Positions 16,187 to 25,132 of a DNA stretch of 64,000 bases are shown in pieces (within the stretch, counting starts at the first letter, position 1; each line of letters starts with the position of its first letter). This DNA comes from an uncultured Desulfomicrobiaceae bacterium (GTDB taxonomy: Bacteria; Desulfobacterota; Desulfovibrionia; Desulfovibrionales; Desulfomicrobiaceae): assembly GCA_937989665.1 (NCBI GenBank), contig CALKRN010000011.1:62001-126000 (forward strand), written 5' to 3'. Below the pieces are notes generated by a model. That model saw only the letters and a list, made by a program, of their open reading frames with translations. It made no database searches and was not told the origin of the DNA. The position numbers were made by a program, and so were the translations under genes.

Positions 16187-17494
16187 ATGAAGTCAAAAGC
16201 TCGTTTTATATGTCGGAGTTGTGGTAGCGTGCATTCCCGCTGGCAGGGACAATGTCCGCAATGTGGGCAGTGGAATTCCTTGCAAGAGGAGATTCCAGAT
16301 CGCATGGCCAAGGGGCCAGTGGACCTGCGCCAAGTAGATGCAGGAGGAGAGGCGCGCACCAGCAGCGGCATCCCTGCCGTGGACGGGGTGCTCGGTGGTG
16401 GGCTGGTGCCAGGGGCAGTCATTCTTTTGGGTGGCGACCCTGGGGTGGGCAAGTCCACCTTGCTCCTCCAGGTGGCCGGCGCCATGGAGGCCGCAGGGCA
16501 GTCCGTACTCTACGCCTCGGGGGAGGAATCTCTAGCCCAACTGCGGGTACGCGCCGCCCGTTTGGGACTTTTGGCCCGGCCACTGCATGCCTTGGCCACA
16601 AGTCACGTGGAGGACATCATCGCGCATATGGCGGGGATGGGGTTAGTCATAGTGGACTCGGTGCAGACCTTGGTTTCGAGCCGCACCGAAGGATTGCCGG
16701 GTTCAGTGAATCAAGTGCGGGCCGTGGCGACAGCGCTGACGGAAGCCGCCAAAGCTCTTGGCATTCCAGTGGTCCTCGTCGGTCATGTCACCAAAGATGG
16801 GCAATTGGCCGGCCCCAAGCTCCTGGAGCACATGGTGGATACAGTCCTTTCCCTGGAAGGTGATGCAGAGCGCCACTTTCGTATCCTGCGGGTGGTCAAA
16901 AACCGTTTTGGGTCCACCAGTGAACTTGTGGTCTTTGAGATGCGCGGCGAGGGAATGCAGGTGGTGGAAGACCCCTCGACGTTTTTTCTTGAGGCCCGAG
17001 ATACGGCGGCCAGTGGTACGGCCCTGGTGCTTGCCATGGAAGCAGGACGACCCTTTGTCGTGGAGGTCCAGGCCTTGGCCACGAAAACCTTTCTTGCGTT
17101 TCCTCGCCGCACGGCCCTTGGCTTTGACACCAACCGCCTCAACCTCCTTGTGGCGGTCATGGAAAAACGCCTGCGCCTTAACCTCGGCCAAACCGACATC
17201 TATGCCAAGGTAGGTGGGGGGCTGCGTCTGAGAGACCCTGGGCTGGATTTAGGCATCGTCGCGGCCATCCTCTCTTCCGTGGCCGATCGGCCTGTGCCGG
17301 AAGAGGCGGTATGTTGGGGCGAGGTGGACCTCAGCGGCGGCATCCGGCCAGTAGCTGGCCACGATATCCGCCTGCGTCAGGCAGTCCAGCTCGGCTATCG
17401 TCCCATCCATCCCAAGGTAGGAGGAAAAGGCTGGAAGAGCCTCACCGAACTTCAGGCCACGCTTGCCGGCCTACCGCGGACCGGGGCGCGCTGA
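16187..17494 (+). CDS. radA: RadA/Sms DNA repair protein
   Basis: RecA-like ATPase that helps branch migration in recombinational repair. The 435-aa protein has the N-terminal zinc finger FICRSCG to CPQCGQWN. A RecA-like core follows with Walker A GDPGVGKST (near 84-92), then the RadA-specific KNRFGSTSE motif (near 239-247). The C-terminal Lon-like domain (about 275-430) contains VGGGLRLRDPGLDLGIVAAILSS. All signature motifs are intact and the length is normal. It stands between metR and an unusually long non-coding gap. Confidence 0.97.
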   Translation: MKSKARFICRSCGSVHSRWQGQCPQCGQWNSLQEEIPDRMAKGPVDLRQVDAGGEARTSSGIPAVDGVLGGGLVPGAVILLGGDPGVGKSTLLLQVAGAMEAAGQSVLYASGEESLAQLRVRAARLGLLARPLHALATSHVEDIIAHMAGMGLVIVDSVQTLVSSRTEGLPGSVNQVRAVATALTEAAKALGIPVVLVGHVTKDGQLAGPKLLEHMVDTVLSLEGDAERHFRILRVVKNRFGSTSELVVFEMRGEGMQVVEDPSTFFLEARDTAASGTALVLAMEAGRPFVVEVQALATKTFLAFPRRTALGFDTNRLNLLVAVMEKRLRLNLGQTDIYAKVGGGLRLRDPGLDLGIVAAILSSVADRPVPEEAVCWGEVDLSGGIRPVAGHDIRLRQAVQLGYRPIHPKVGGKGWKSLTELQATLAGLPRTGAR

Positions 17495-17917
17495 GCCGAT
17501 CCGACGCGTGCCATTGCGCAACGCCTCTTCCTTGCGGGAATGCCTCCGTTGGCCAGGGATACGGCAGCGACGGTGCCCCGGGCGGGCACAAACTCGTCCC
17601 TTCCCCGAGCCCCTCAATGGTGGTCCGCCATTCCCCTCGTCGCACAGGACCACCTCAAAAAACTGCCTCGGCCAAGAAGCCCTCTTGGGAGGTAGGGGCG
17701 ATGAGAGCTCCACTGACGCAGCGCAACTGCATGGGGCCTCCCAACTGGCGCTTATTCGGATGATTGCTTACGGCAGGGGCATGTGTTTCGCTCTTTGGCG
17801 TCCTTGCTCACTCCAGGGAAGGGAGAGAGGAACTGCCCCGCGTATCGCTGTTGACTTGCCGGAATGAATCTGGTTTGCGCCATGGCCTTGAACAAAGCAG
17901 CGGGGAGAAGAGGCACC
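17495..17917. other. 423-bp region without a recognised gene
   Basis: GC-rich gap between radA and pcm. Two inverted repeats are visible: GGTGGTCC/GGACCACC (17619-17626 and 17647-17654, 20-nt loop), and a broken GC-GGGGCA/TGCCCC-GC pair across about 60 nt near 17772-17860. An open frame crosses it in one plus frame, but its translation is arginine- and proline-rich shadow-type sequence without recognisable domains. No signature of SRP RNA, 6S RNA, tmRNA or tRNA was recognised. It may hold the pcm leader, an unrecognised small RNA, or decayed sequence. Confidence 0.35.
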
Positions 17918-18568
17918 GTGTCGTTTTTTCGTGATTTGGATCATCGGCGCCAGCGCATGGTGACGGAACAGATCCGTGGCCGTGGCATAACGGACGAGCG
18001 CGTCCTTGCCGCCATGGCGGCCGTGCCGCGGCACCTTTTTGTGGAAGAGGCCCTGGCGAGCCAAGCCTATGAAGATCACCCTGTACCCATTGGCCATGGC
18101 CAGACCTTGTCCCAACCCTACATGGTGGCCCTCATGTCAGCGCTTCTGGAGGTCCAGCCCAAGGACCGCATCCTCGAGATCGGCACGGGTTCGGGGTATC
18201 AAGCCGCCATCCTTGCCGCCATGGGGGCCGAGGTCTTTACCGTAGAACGCCTCAAGCCCCTCTATCAGAGCGCTAAAGAGCGACTTCCGGCCCTTGGCTT
18301 CCAACAAATCCATCTCCGCTTGGCCGACGGTACCCTGGGGTGGCCTGAGGCCGCGCCCTTTGACAAGATCATTGTCACTGCCGGTGGGCCGGCGATCCCC
18401 GTGCCACTGGTGGACCAATTGGCGGACCCGGGATTCCTCGTCATCCCGGTAGGCCGAGAGCGGCGAGAACAACGTCTGATCCGGCTGGTCAAGCGTGGGG
18501 GAGAAGCAAAGACGGAAGACCTCGGTGCGGTGGTCTTTGTGGACTTGGTGGGAGCCCACGGATGGTGA
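17918..18568 (+). CDS. pcm: protein-L-isoaspartate O-methyltransferase
   Basis: AdoMet-dependent enzyme that starts repair of isoaspartyl residues in aged proteins. The core [46 protein letters not shown] and the AdoMet motif [15 protein letters not shown] are all diagnostic. The GTG at 17918 gives 216 aa, close to the usual 208-225, and is preceded by GGGGAGAAGAGG. Upstream ATGs at 17864 and 17882 would add 18 or 12 residues without family similarity. It overlaps the next gene by 7 bp. Confidence 0.92.
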   Translation: MSFFRDLDHRRQRMVTEQIRGRGITDERVLAAMAAVPRHLFVEEALASQAYEDHPVPIGHGQTLSQPYMVALMSALLEVQPKDRILEIGTGSGYQAAILAAMGAEVFTVERLKPLYQSAKERLPALGFQQIHLRLADGTLGWPEAAPFDKIIVTAGGPAIPVPLVDQLADPGFLVIPVGRERREQRLIRLVKRGGEAKTEDLGAVVFVDLVGAHGW

Positions 18569-19137
18569 CCTGGCGTGAGCGCTTGCATCACGCTGCGGCC
18601 AGCCCACGTGCCCAATGGGCTCTGGCGCTCGTGTCGGCAACAGAATCGATCTTTTTTCCGCTGCCTCCGGACCCCATGCTCCTCGCCATGGGTCTCCTCC
18701 ATCCCCGACAGGTGTTTCGCCTCGCCGCCCTCACGACTGCGGCCTCAGTCTTTGGCGGAGTCCTCGGATATAGCATTGGGGCCTTGTTCATGGACACCGT
18801 GGGTTGGCCGTTGGTCCAGACCCTTGGGCTTGCAGCCCACTATGCGACGATCCAATCTTGGTACAGGACCTATGATGCCTGGGCGGTGGTAGTTGCTGGT
18901 TTGACCCCAGTGCCATATAAAGTATGCACCCTGACCGCCGGCGCCTTTGGCATCAATTTGGGGATATTTACCCTGGCCTCGATTGTGGGGCGCGGGCTCC
19001 GATTTTTTGCTGTCGCCGCAGCTGTGTATTGGTTGGGCGAGAAGGCCCGTCATCTCGTCCTGCAGCGACTCAATTGGATACTTTCGGGATGCGTCCTTAT
19101 CGTTCTTGTGGCTGCTCTTGTGTATCGATTGTGGTAG
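18562..19137 (+). CDS. YqaA-type membrane protein (DedA/VTT superfamily)
   Basis: A 191-aa integral membrane protein with about four to five hydrophobic segments and the DedA-superfamily pattern: a re-entrant N-terminal part ([21 protein letters not shown]), a glycine-rich [12 protein letters not shown], and the [22 protein letters not shown] motif with R following (GRGLRFF). Members are thought to move phospholipids or affect membrane homeostasis, but the role of YqaA is not established. The start overlaps pcm by 7 bp. Confidence 0.78.
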   Translation: MVTWRERLHHAAASPRAQWALALVSATESIFFPLPPDPMLLAMGLLHPRQVFRLAALTTAASVFGGVLGYSIGALFMDTVGWPLVQTLGLAAHYATIQSWYRTYDAWAVVVAGLTPVPYKVCTLTAGAFGINLGIFTLASIVGRGLRFFAVAAAVYWLGEKARHLVLQRLNWILSGCVLIVLVAALVYRLW

Positions 19138-19158
19138 GAAGTCCCAGGAGGCAACCCT

Positions 19159-20055
19159 ATGAGTTCAAACTGTAGTTCGTGTTCGAGCGCCAAGAAACTA
19201 GGCCGAATCCAGGAGACCCCGGAATCGGCCATGGATCGGCAAGACCGACAAATTGCTTCGACCTTAGCGCGTATCAAGTATAAATTGTTCGTCATGAGCG
19301 GCAAAGGTGGGGTTGGGAAGAGCTCCATTGCCGTCAATCTGGCAGCAGCCCTTGCCGTCCAGGGCTATCGGGTGGGTTTGCTCGATGTGGACATCCATGG
19401 ACCGAGCGTCCCCCATCTTTTGGGACTGACCGGGCTGCTGGAAGTGGAGCCCGGCAAAGGCGTAGTCCCGAAACGCTACAATGAGCATCTCGCCGTCGTC
19501 TCCATGGAGTCCCTCCTCAAAGACCCGGATCAAGCAGTCCTTTGGAAAGGCCCCATGAAGACCTCGGCCATCCGGCAATTTGTGGCCGACGTGCTGTGGG
19601 GGGATTTGGATTTCCTTGTCATCGACTCCCCGCCAGGCACTGGGGACGAGCCGATGGCTGTGCTCAAAACGATGCCGGATGCCTTGAGCATTGTCGTCAC
19701 CACGCCGCAAGAGGTCTCTTTGGCCGACGTACGCAAAGCCATTAATTTTCTCCAATACACCCGTGCCAACATCCTCGGCGTCGTCGAGAACATGAGTGGC
19801 CTCGTCTGCCCCCATTGCAGCCAAGAGATTCCTCTTTTCAAAAAAGGAGGGGGAGAGGAGTTGGCGCGCAAATATGGCTTGCAGTTTCTCGGCGCCATTC
19901 CCTTGGACCCGACGACGGTGGTGGCCAGCGATCTGGGAACGCCCGTCGTCCTTTTGGAGGGCGACTCTCCAGCTAAAACCGCCTTATTGCAATTTGCCTC
20001 TCGAGTGGTAGAGGCCATTGCAAGCAGCCTCGAAGCAGCAGCGACTCCGTCCTAA
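19159..20055 (+). CDS. Mrp/NBP35-family iron-sulfur carrier ATPase
   Basis: P-loop ATPase that carries or scaffolds Fe-S clusters. The 298-aa protein has a cysteine-rich N-terminus (CSSCSS) that resembles Mrp/NBP35 proteins of anaerobes. The deviant Walker A GKGGVGKSS follows (near 49-57), then LLDVDIHGPSVPHLLG, VIDSPPGTGDEP and the cluster-binding CPHC motif (near 216-219). A strong AGGAGG precedes the ATG. It likely serves cluster assembly for the many Fe-S enzymes of an anaerobe (inference). Confidence 0.92.
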   Translation: MSSNCSSCSSAKKLGRIQETPESAMDRQDRQIASTLARIKYKLFVMSGKGGVGKSSIAVNLAAALAVQGYRVGLLDVDIHGPSVPHLLGLTGLLEVEPGKGVVPKRYNEHLAVVSMESLLKDPDQAVLWKGPMKTSAIRQFVADVLWGDLDFLVIDSPPGTGDEPMAVLKTMPDALSIVVTTPQEVSLADVRKAINFLQYTRANILGVVENMSGLVCPHCSQEIPLFKKGGGEELARKYGLQFLGAIPLDPTTVVASDLGTPVVLLEGDSPAKTALLQFASRVVEAIASSLEAAATPS

Positions 20056-20089
20056 CGGACGCCAGGGATACCAAGAGGAGCGGGGAATC

Positions 20090-20683
20090 ATGCAGGTGGT
20101 GAGGGTCGTTCTCCTGATGGTGGCACTCGGCGGCGTGCCGCTCTCCTCCTGGGGAAGTGGATTTTACTACGCCATCAAGCCAGATGGTTCCATCCACATC
20201 ACAGACATGCCGCTCTCTCCCCGCTTCAAGCCCTTTCGCTTCACCAATTCCGTCAATTATATCCGTCAGGTTGCCCTCGGAATACGACGCAACCAAATCC
20301 CTCGTCCCCAGGTGGAGCACCTCGCCAACCTGGCGGCAGTGCAGTATGGGGTAGATCCCAGGATCGTGCTCGCGGTCATCGACGTAGAGTCCGGCGGTGA
20401 TGCCGGCGCTGTTTCTCCGGCTGGGGCGCAAGGGATCATGCAGATCATGCCCGAGACGGCTCGAGAGCTGGATTTGGCCGCGCCTTTTGACCCGGCGGCA
20501 AATATTGATGCCGGGGTGCGCTATCTGCGCCAGATGCTGCAGCGTTTTGGCGATCTGCGTCTGGCCTTGGCCGCCTACAACGCTGGCCCCGGGGCAGTAG
20601 AACGCCATGGCGGCATCCCCCCGTACCCAGAAACCCAAATGTATGTGGATCGGGTCCTCTCCCGGTTGCAGGCGAAGCGCTGA
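20090..20683 (+). CDS. lytic transglycosylase (SLT domain)
   Basis: Periplasmic peptidoglycan lytic enzyme of 197 aa. It has a signal peptide (VVLLMVALGGVPLSSWG), a short DUF4124-like segment (YYAIKPDGSIHITDMP), and an SLT domain (about 78-190) with the catalytic glutamate in VIDVESGG, then GAQGIMQIMPETARELD, DPAANIDAGVRYLRQML and LALAAYNAGPGAVERHGG. The start at 20090 follows AGGAGCGGGG; an upstream extension to 20018 lies inside the Mrp gene. The stop and the pgsA start share one base (TGATG). Confidence 0.93.
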   Translation: MQVVRVVLLMVALGGVPLSSWGSGFYYAIKPDGSIHITDMPLSPRFKPFRFTNSVNYIRQVALGIRRNQIPRPQVEHLANLAAVQYGVDPRIVLAVIDVESGGDAGAVSPAGAQGIMQIMPETARELDLAAPFDPAANIDAGVRYLRQMLQRFGDLRLALAAYNAGPGAVERHGGIPPYPETQMYVDRVLSRLQAKR

Positions 20684-21222
20684 TGTACTCTATCCCCAAT
20701 CTCCTCACTCTGTTGCGGGTGGCCGCCGTTCCCTTGCTCCTGGTCTTGCTCGCTCTCCCTGGGCCGGTGACTTGCCCTCTGGCATCCGGTATTCTCCTGG
20801 TGGCGGTGCTCACGGATTTGGTTGATGGGGTCATCGCTCGGCGCTACAACCAAATCACGACCGTGGGAAAATTTTTGGACCCGGTGGCCGACAAGGTCCT
20901 TATTCTTTCCGTGTTAATTATGCTTGTTGGGTTACAATGGGTTCCCGCTTGGGTGGCCGTGTTCATTGTGGCTCGGGATATCCTGGTAACTGGGCTGCGC
21001 GCCGTCGCTGCCCAACAAGGGATGGTGATTGCCGCAGACCGTTATGGAAAACTCAAGACGGTGATCCAAAGCGTAGCGTTGGTGCCGCTTGTCTATCATT
21101 ATCCATTATTAGGGGTGGACATGAATGCCATTGGGACGTTCTTTCTGTATGTCGCCTTGGCGCTTACCATCTATTCTGGATGGAATTATTTTGCATCGTT
21201 TTTTGAGCAGATCCACCATTGA
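20683..21222 (+). CDS. pgsA: CDP-diacylglycerol-glycerol-3-phosphate 3-phosphatidyltransferase
   Basis: Membrane enzyme that commits CDP-diacylglycerol to phosphatidylglycerol synthesis. The 179-aa protein opens SIPNLLTLLRVAAVPLLL. It has the complete CDP-alcohol phosphotransferase motif across DLVDGVIARRYNQITTVGKF-LDPVADK (D-G-x2-A-R-x8-G-x3-D-x3-D pattern) and about five membrane helices. Length and N-terminus match PgsA rather than phosphatidylserine synthase. It is translationally coupled to the lytic transglycosylase. Confidence 0.95.
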   Translation: MYSIPNLLTLLRVAAVPLLLVLLALPGPVTCPLASGILLVAVLTDLVDGVIARRYNQITTVGKFLDPVADKVLILSVLIMLVGLQWVPAWVAVFIVARDILVTGLRAVAAQQGMVIAADRYGKLKTVIQSVALVPLVYHYPLLGVDMNAIGTFFLYVALALTIYSGWNYFASFFEQIHH

Positions 21223-21231
21223 GGAGGAAAT

Positions 21232-22314
21232 ATGGCGCAAATTGACGCTTTTTTTAAGATGATGCATGATTTAGGCGCATCAGATTTGCATCTTTCCTCT
21301 GGTTCGCAGCCTATCATTCGCCTCCATGGTGATATGCAGCGGATCAAATACAAAGTATTGGAACACGATGAGCTCAAAAAAATTTTGTACGAGATCACTC
21401 CGGAGAACAAGATCAAGCAATTTGAAGAGACTGGGGATGTGGATTTTTCCTATGAAGTACCGCATGTGGCCCGGTATCGGGCGAATTTTTTTATGCAAAA
21501 GCGCGGCATTGGTGCTGTGTTCCGGGAGATCCCACAAAAAATTCTGACGGTTGATGAGCTCGGCCTGCCACCGATTCTCAAAAACTTGGCCTTGCTCCCG
21601 AAAGGCCTGGTCCTGGTGACGGGTCCGACGGGTTCGGGAAAATCGACGACCTTGGCAGCGATCATCGACTATGCCAATAAGATGCGCAAAGACCATATCC
21701 TCACCATCGAGGACCCCATTGAGTTTGTCCATGAGCCCCAAAATTGCCTTGTGAACCAACGGGAAGTGGGGCGGGATACCCAGAGCTTTCATGCGGCCTT
21801 GCGGGGCGCTTTGCGCGAAGACCCGGATATCATCCTCGTGGGCGAAATGCGGGACCTGGAGACGATCCAACTGGCTTTGGAAGCAGCAGAAACCGGACAC
21901 TTGGTCTTCGGGACCCTCCACACCATCTCTGCCTCCAAAACCATCGACCGTATCATCGAAGTTTTTCCCGGCGATCTTCAGGGGCAGGTGCGTTCCGGCC
22001 TAGCCGATTCCTTGCGGGCGATCATAGCCCAGAACCTTTTCAAACGCATTGATAAGCCTGGCCGTTGTGCGGCGATGGAGATCCTCATCGCCTTGCCCGC
22101 AGTGCGCAATCTGATTCGCGAGAATAAGATCTTCCAGATTAACTCTGTCATTGAGACGGGTAAAAAATATGGGATGCAAAGCCTAGATGATGCCATTATG
22201 CAGCTATTGATGGCTGGCAAAATCGATGCCGAACAAGCCTACAATAAAGCGGCCAATAAGTCCAAGTTCCGCGACTTCCTGACTACGCCACCACAAGATT
22301 TTACTGAGGTTTAA
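21232..22314 (+). CDS. pilT: PilT, type IV pilus retraction ATPase
   Basis: Hexameric AAA-like ATPase that drives pilus retraction and twitching motility. The 360-aa protein has the N-terminal PAS-like domain (AQIDAFFKMMHDLGASDLHL, GSQPIIRLHG). A RecA-like core follows with Walker A GPTGSGKST (near 130-138), the Asp box ILTIEDPIEFVH, Walker B HAALRGALREDPDIILVGEMRDLET and the His box GHLVFGTLHT. The C-terminus lacks the AIRNLIRE wording but has the equivalent AVRNLIRENKIFQINSVIETG. AGGAGG precedes the ATG. It is followed after one base by a second PilT-like gene. Confidence 0.96.
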   Translation: MAQIDAFFKMMHDLGASDLHLSSGSQPIIRLHGDMQRIKYKVLEHDELKKILYEITPENKIKQFEETGDVDFSYEVPHVARYRANFFMQKRGIGAVFREIPQKILTVDELGLPPILKNLALLPKGLVLVTGPTGSGKSTTLAAIIDYANKMRKDHILTIEDPIEFVHEPQNCLVNQREVGRDTQSFHAALRGALREDPDIILVGEMRDLETIQLALEAAETGHLVFGTLHTISASKTIDRIIEVFPGDLQGQVRSGLADSLRAIIAQNLFKRIDKPGRCAAMEILIALPAVRNLIRENKIFQINSVIETGKKYGMQSLDDAIMQLLMAGKIDAEQAYNKAANKSKFRDFLTTPPQDFTEV

Positions 22315-22315
22315 T

Positions 22316-23494
22316 ATGCATCGGGCCGATTTGGATCATATCTTACACCAGGCCTTGCATTTTGCCCCAGATACTTCAGATTTTATTTTTACGGTGGGTA
22401 AGCCCATGCAGGCCGAGGTCCATGGTGAGCTCCAGGATGTCCCTCTCAACCCTAATCCAGGAGCCCTCTTGCCGCGACAAGTGGAGGCCATTGCCACCTG
22501 TCTTATGGGACGCAATATCCGTCTCTACTATGATCAATTACGGACAGGATCATGCGATTTATCTTACGAACTTGCTGGAGTGTGCCGTTTTCGCGTCAAT
22601 ATTTTGAGCCAGAAGGGTTCGCTTGCCATTGTTATGCGCAAATTGACGGCTACGGTCCCCACCATCGACCAGCTGCGGCTGCCCCCCATTTTCCATGAAA
22701 TGGCCCGGGAAAAATTTGGCCTTATTCTCGTCACCGGCGCCACCGGTTCAGGAAAGTCCACCTCACTGGCGGCGCTCATTGACGCCATCAATGGCCAGTT
22801 TGCCAAGCACATTGTTACCCTCGAAGACCCCATCGAGTATGTACACACCCATAAGCGCGGCACAGTAAACCAACGCGAACTTGGCTTAGATTTCGACTCC
22901 TTTGCTTCGGGCTTGCGCGCTGCTTTACGACAAGCACCCAAGGTTATTCTCGTTGGTGAAATCCGTGACCGCGAGACCATCACCATTGCCCTCGAAGCCG
23001 CGGAAACAGGCCATTTAGTCTTAGGGACCCTCCATACCTCGGATACAGGGCAAACCATCAACCGCATCATCGGTATGTTCGAACTGGCAGAAGAGCGTCT
23101 TATCCGCTCCCGCCTTGCAGAGAGCCTCAAATTTGTAGTCTCGCAGCGCCTCATGCCCAAGCGTGGCGGCGGTCGGGTGGCAGCGTTTGAAATCCTTAAA
23201 ACGAACTTGCGGGTGCGCGATCTCATCTATAACGGCGAGACCGAAGAGAAGACGTTTTATCAAGTTGTGGAGAGCGGATCGGCGTATGGCATGATCACGT
23301 TTGACCAATATCTCGCGGACCTTTTCTCCCAAAATATCATTACCGAGGACGTGGCCATGACCAATGCCTCGGATAAATCGAAATTGGCGCAGATGATCGA
23401 TAAGATTAAAGCAGTTCGGGGTGAAAAAGTAACAGATATTGAGGGTCTTGAATTGGACATCGACTATGACAAAAAGATAGTGGAGCGGCCATGA
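22316..23494 (+). CDS. PilU-like second PilT family ATPase
   Basis: Paralogue of PilT, 392 aa, matching the PilT-PilU pair found in twitching bacteria where PilU is an accessory retraction motor. It has Walker A GATGSGKSTSLAALID, VTLEDPIEYVHTHKRGTVNQRELG, GLRAALRQAPKVILVGEIRDRET and GHLVLGTLHT. The C-terminus carries a charged extension (KLAQMIDKIKAVRGEKVTDIEGL) not seen in PilT. Only one base separates it from pilT. I call it PilU-like by position and divergence; only phylogeny can confirm this. Confidence 0.88.
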   Translation: MHRADLDHILHQALHFAPDTSDFIFTVGKPMQAEVHGELQDVPLNPNPGALLPRQVEAIATCLMGRNIRLYYDQLRTGSCDLSYELAGVCRFRVNILSQKGSLAIVMRKLTATVPTIDQLRLPPIFHEMAREKFGLILVTGATGSGKSTSLAALIDAINGQFAKHIVTLEDPIEYVHTHKRGTVNQRELGLDFDSFASGLRAALRQAPKVILVGEIRDRETITIALEAAETGHLVLGTLHTSDTGQTINRIIGMFELAEERLIRSRLAESLKFVVSQRLMPKRGGGRVAAFEILKTNLRVRDLIYNGETEEKTFYQVVESGSAYGMITFDQYLADLFSQNIITEDVAMTNASDKSKLAQMIDKIKAVRGEKVTDIEGLELDIDYDKKIVERP

Positions 23495-23508
23495 TGTCAG
23501 GAGAAGGG

Positions 23509-24111
23509 ATGGAAATCCATTGCCAGCAGTGTAACGCTCGTTTTGTTATCCCTCCAGAACGCCTTCCTGATGCCCGGCGTTTCAAGATAAATTGCCCAAA
23601 ATGCAAGGCACCCATTATTGTAGAACGGCCAGAACAGTCACCCTCGGCCCAAGTTACTGTTCCTGATGAGCCAGAATATTTTCCTCATGATGCTCATGTC
23701 ACTTTCGTGTATGTGCAGCAGGCGGCCTTGCACCAGCGAATCTGTGAATATGTACGATCTCACGGCGGCTATGTGTCCGAAGCGCGATCCTTGGACGAAG
23801 CGTTGGCGAAGATTCGCTCTAACTACTACCAGGAAATGATCTTTCAGGACGATGCCGAGGGTCAACAGCTCTTGGCTGTCATCGCCTCCTGGAATGGACT
23901 GCGCCGGCGAGAAGTAGATGTTATCCTGGTAGAGTCTGCCCGGCGCACCTTGTCTGGGATGGATGCCTTTTTGGTTGGAGTCGATGCCGTGATTGGCAAA
24001 AACGATTCCGGCGAGATTGAAAAATTTCTCGATTTGGCCCGTGATACATATAAAGCGACCATGGAACCATGGAAAATTGCGACTGTTCAGCTCCATAAGA
24101 TGGGAGAATGA
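23509..24111 (+). CDS. zinc-ribbon protein with receiver-like domain
   Basis: Unnamed 200-aa protein. Residues 1-40 form an MJ0042-like zinc ribbon (IHCQQCNARFVIPPERLP, INCPKCKAPIIVE). Residues about 58-190 show the alternating strand/helix order of a response-regulator receiver: VTFVYV, an amphipathic helix, YVSEARSLDEALAKI, QEMIFQDD, a helix, DVILVES and DAVIGKND. The acidic pair that normally ends strand 1 is missing, so it is probably a pseudo-receiver. The start at 23509 follows AGGAGAAGGG. It lies between pilU and an ftsB-like gene and shares a 4-bp overlap with the latter. A role as an adaptor for pilus or division functions is inference. Confidence 0.7.
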   Translation: MEIHCQQCNARFVIPPERLPDARRFKINCPKCKAPIIVERPEQSPSAQVTVPDEPEYFPHDAHVTFVYVQQAALHQRICEYVRSHGGYVSEARSLDEALAKIRSNYYQEMIFQDDAEGQQLLAVIASWNGLRRREVDVILVESARRTLSGMDAFLVGVDAVIGKNDSGEIEKFLDLARDTYKATMEPWKIATVQLHKMGE

Positions 24112-24386
24112 CGATGCTGTTGCGTCTTGCTCTCGTTATTTTTGTACCTATCAATTTGATTATGGCCTACCGCATTGTTCATCCTGAAACAGGGATGCCT
24201 GCATATCATGAATTACGGAATCGTGTTGTGGAACTTCGGCATAAGATTGAAGAGCTTCACGCCGTCAATCGAGAACTGAGTGCTGAAATTCGGGCCTTAC
24301 GTCACGATGACTCCTATGTTCGGCGGCTGATACGACGGGAACTGCTCTATGCAGAAGATGGTGAAATTATGTATATTTTCAAGTGA
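24108..24386 (+). CDS. FtsB/DivIC-type septum formation initiator
   Basis: A 92-aa single-pass membrane protein with an N-terminal helix (about 3-20, MLLRLALVIFVPINLIMAYRI) followed by a heptad-rich coiled coil (LRNRVVELRHKIEELHAVNRELSAEIRAL). The terminal segment YVRRLIRRELLYAEDGEIMYIFK closely follows the FtsB/DivIC pattern YIEExAReELGmvkpgE. FtsB joins FtsL and FtsQ in the divisome. The start overlaps the zinc-ribbon gene by 4 bp. The first membrane stretch is less uniform than in classic FtsB. Confidence 0.82.
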   Translation: MTMLLRLALVIFVPINLIMAYRIVHPETGMPAYHELRNRVVELRHKIEELHAVNRELSAEIRALRHDDSYVRRLIRRELLYAEDGEIMYIFK

Positions 24387-24393
24387 TGGGACT

Positions 24394-25131
24394 ATGAATT
24401 CAGAGACGTTGGAACTTTTAGAAGAATTGGCGACCCAGGATCCGGGCTCCAGTATCTTTTTGCATGTCGCTCGGCTCTATCGTACCCATGGCGAGTCGCA
24501 ACGGGCGGTAGCCGTCCTGCGGCGCGGACTGAGCCATCATCCAGGGCATATCGAGGCCGGCTTGCTGTTGGCGGATATCTTGGCCGAAGAAGGGGAGATG
24601 GATGCTGCTCTCGTGCAGGCAACCGGAGAACGCCTCCTGCGGTTCCCTCGTTTTTGGCAGGCCTTGGCACAGGAAAGCGCTCGCACTGGCAATCCTGACT
24701 TGGCCTTGGTCGCGGGTTTGATGGCCCTTGTGGCGCAGCATGCGACAAGAAGCATTCCCTGGCACGAGGTGTTATTCAGCGGAGTTCGTGAGGCCTTGGC
24801 GGCTGTGGAAGGCTCCCCAGTTCGCGCACCCGAGAACGACCTCGATGCCGATGAGGTGTCGCAGTTTTGCCTTAATCCGAATATCCGTACAAAAACCATG
24901 GCTAAGCTTTTCGCTATGCATGGGGAACACGAACAAGCCTTGGCCATCTATGAAGAACTCTTGGCCAAGGCCCAAAGTGATGCAGAGCGCACCGAATTGG
25001 CGGCCTTATGCGATGCGGAGCGCCGTTTGGCCGGCGTGACGCCATCAGGTTCGCAACTCCATGCCCAGGCTATTACCCTCTTGCAGCGCTTAGCGGAACG
25101 GCTCGAAACAAAAACTTCGGCGAGGTCATAG
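24394..25131 (+). CDS. tetratricopeptide-repeat protein
   Basis: A 245-aa protein with several TPR-like units: SIFLHVARLYRTHGESQRAVAVLRRGLSHHPG and the following GLLLADILAEEGEMDAALVQ in the N-terminal half, and a further repeat KLFAMHGEHEQALAIYEELL near residues 170-190. There is no signal peptide or catalytic motif, so it is a cytoplasmic scaffold-type protein of unknown partner. The start at 24394 begins MNSETLELLEEL; an upstream extension to 24349 overlaps the ftsB-like gene. It sits 7 bp behind that gene. Confidence 0.72.
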   Translation: MNSETLELLEELATQDPGSSIFLHVARLYRTHGESQRAVAVLRRGLSHHPGHIEAGLLLADILAEEGEMDAALVQATGERLLRFPRFWQALAQESARTGNPDLALVAGLMALVAQHATRSIPWHEVLFSGVREALAAVEGSPVRAPENDLDADEVSQFCLNPNIRTKTMAKLFAMHGEHEQALAIYEELLAKAQSDAERTELAALCDAERRLAGVTPSGSQLHAQAITLLQRLAERLETKTSARS

Positions 25132-25132
25132 T

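Noticed and set aside
17463-17867. 134-codon open frame across the radA-pcm gap
   Set aside because: It starts inside radA, is Arg/Pro/Gly-rich, and contains no recognisable motif; more likely chance.
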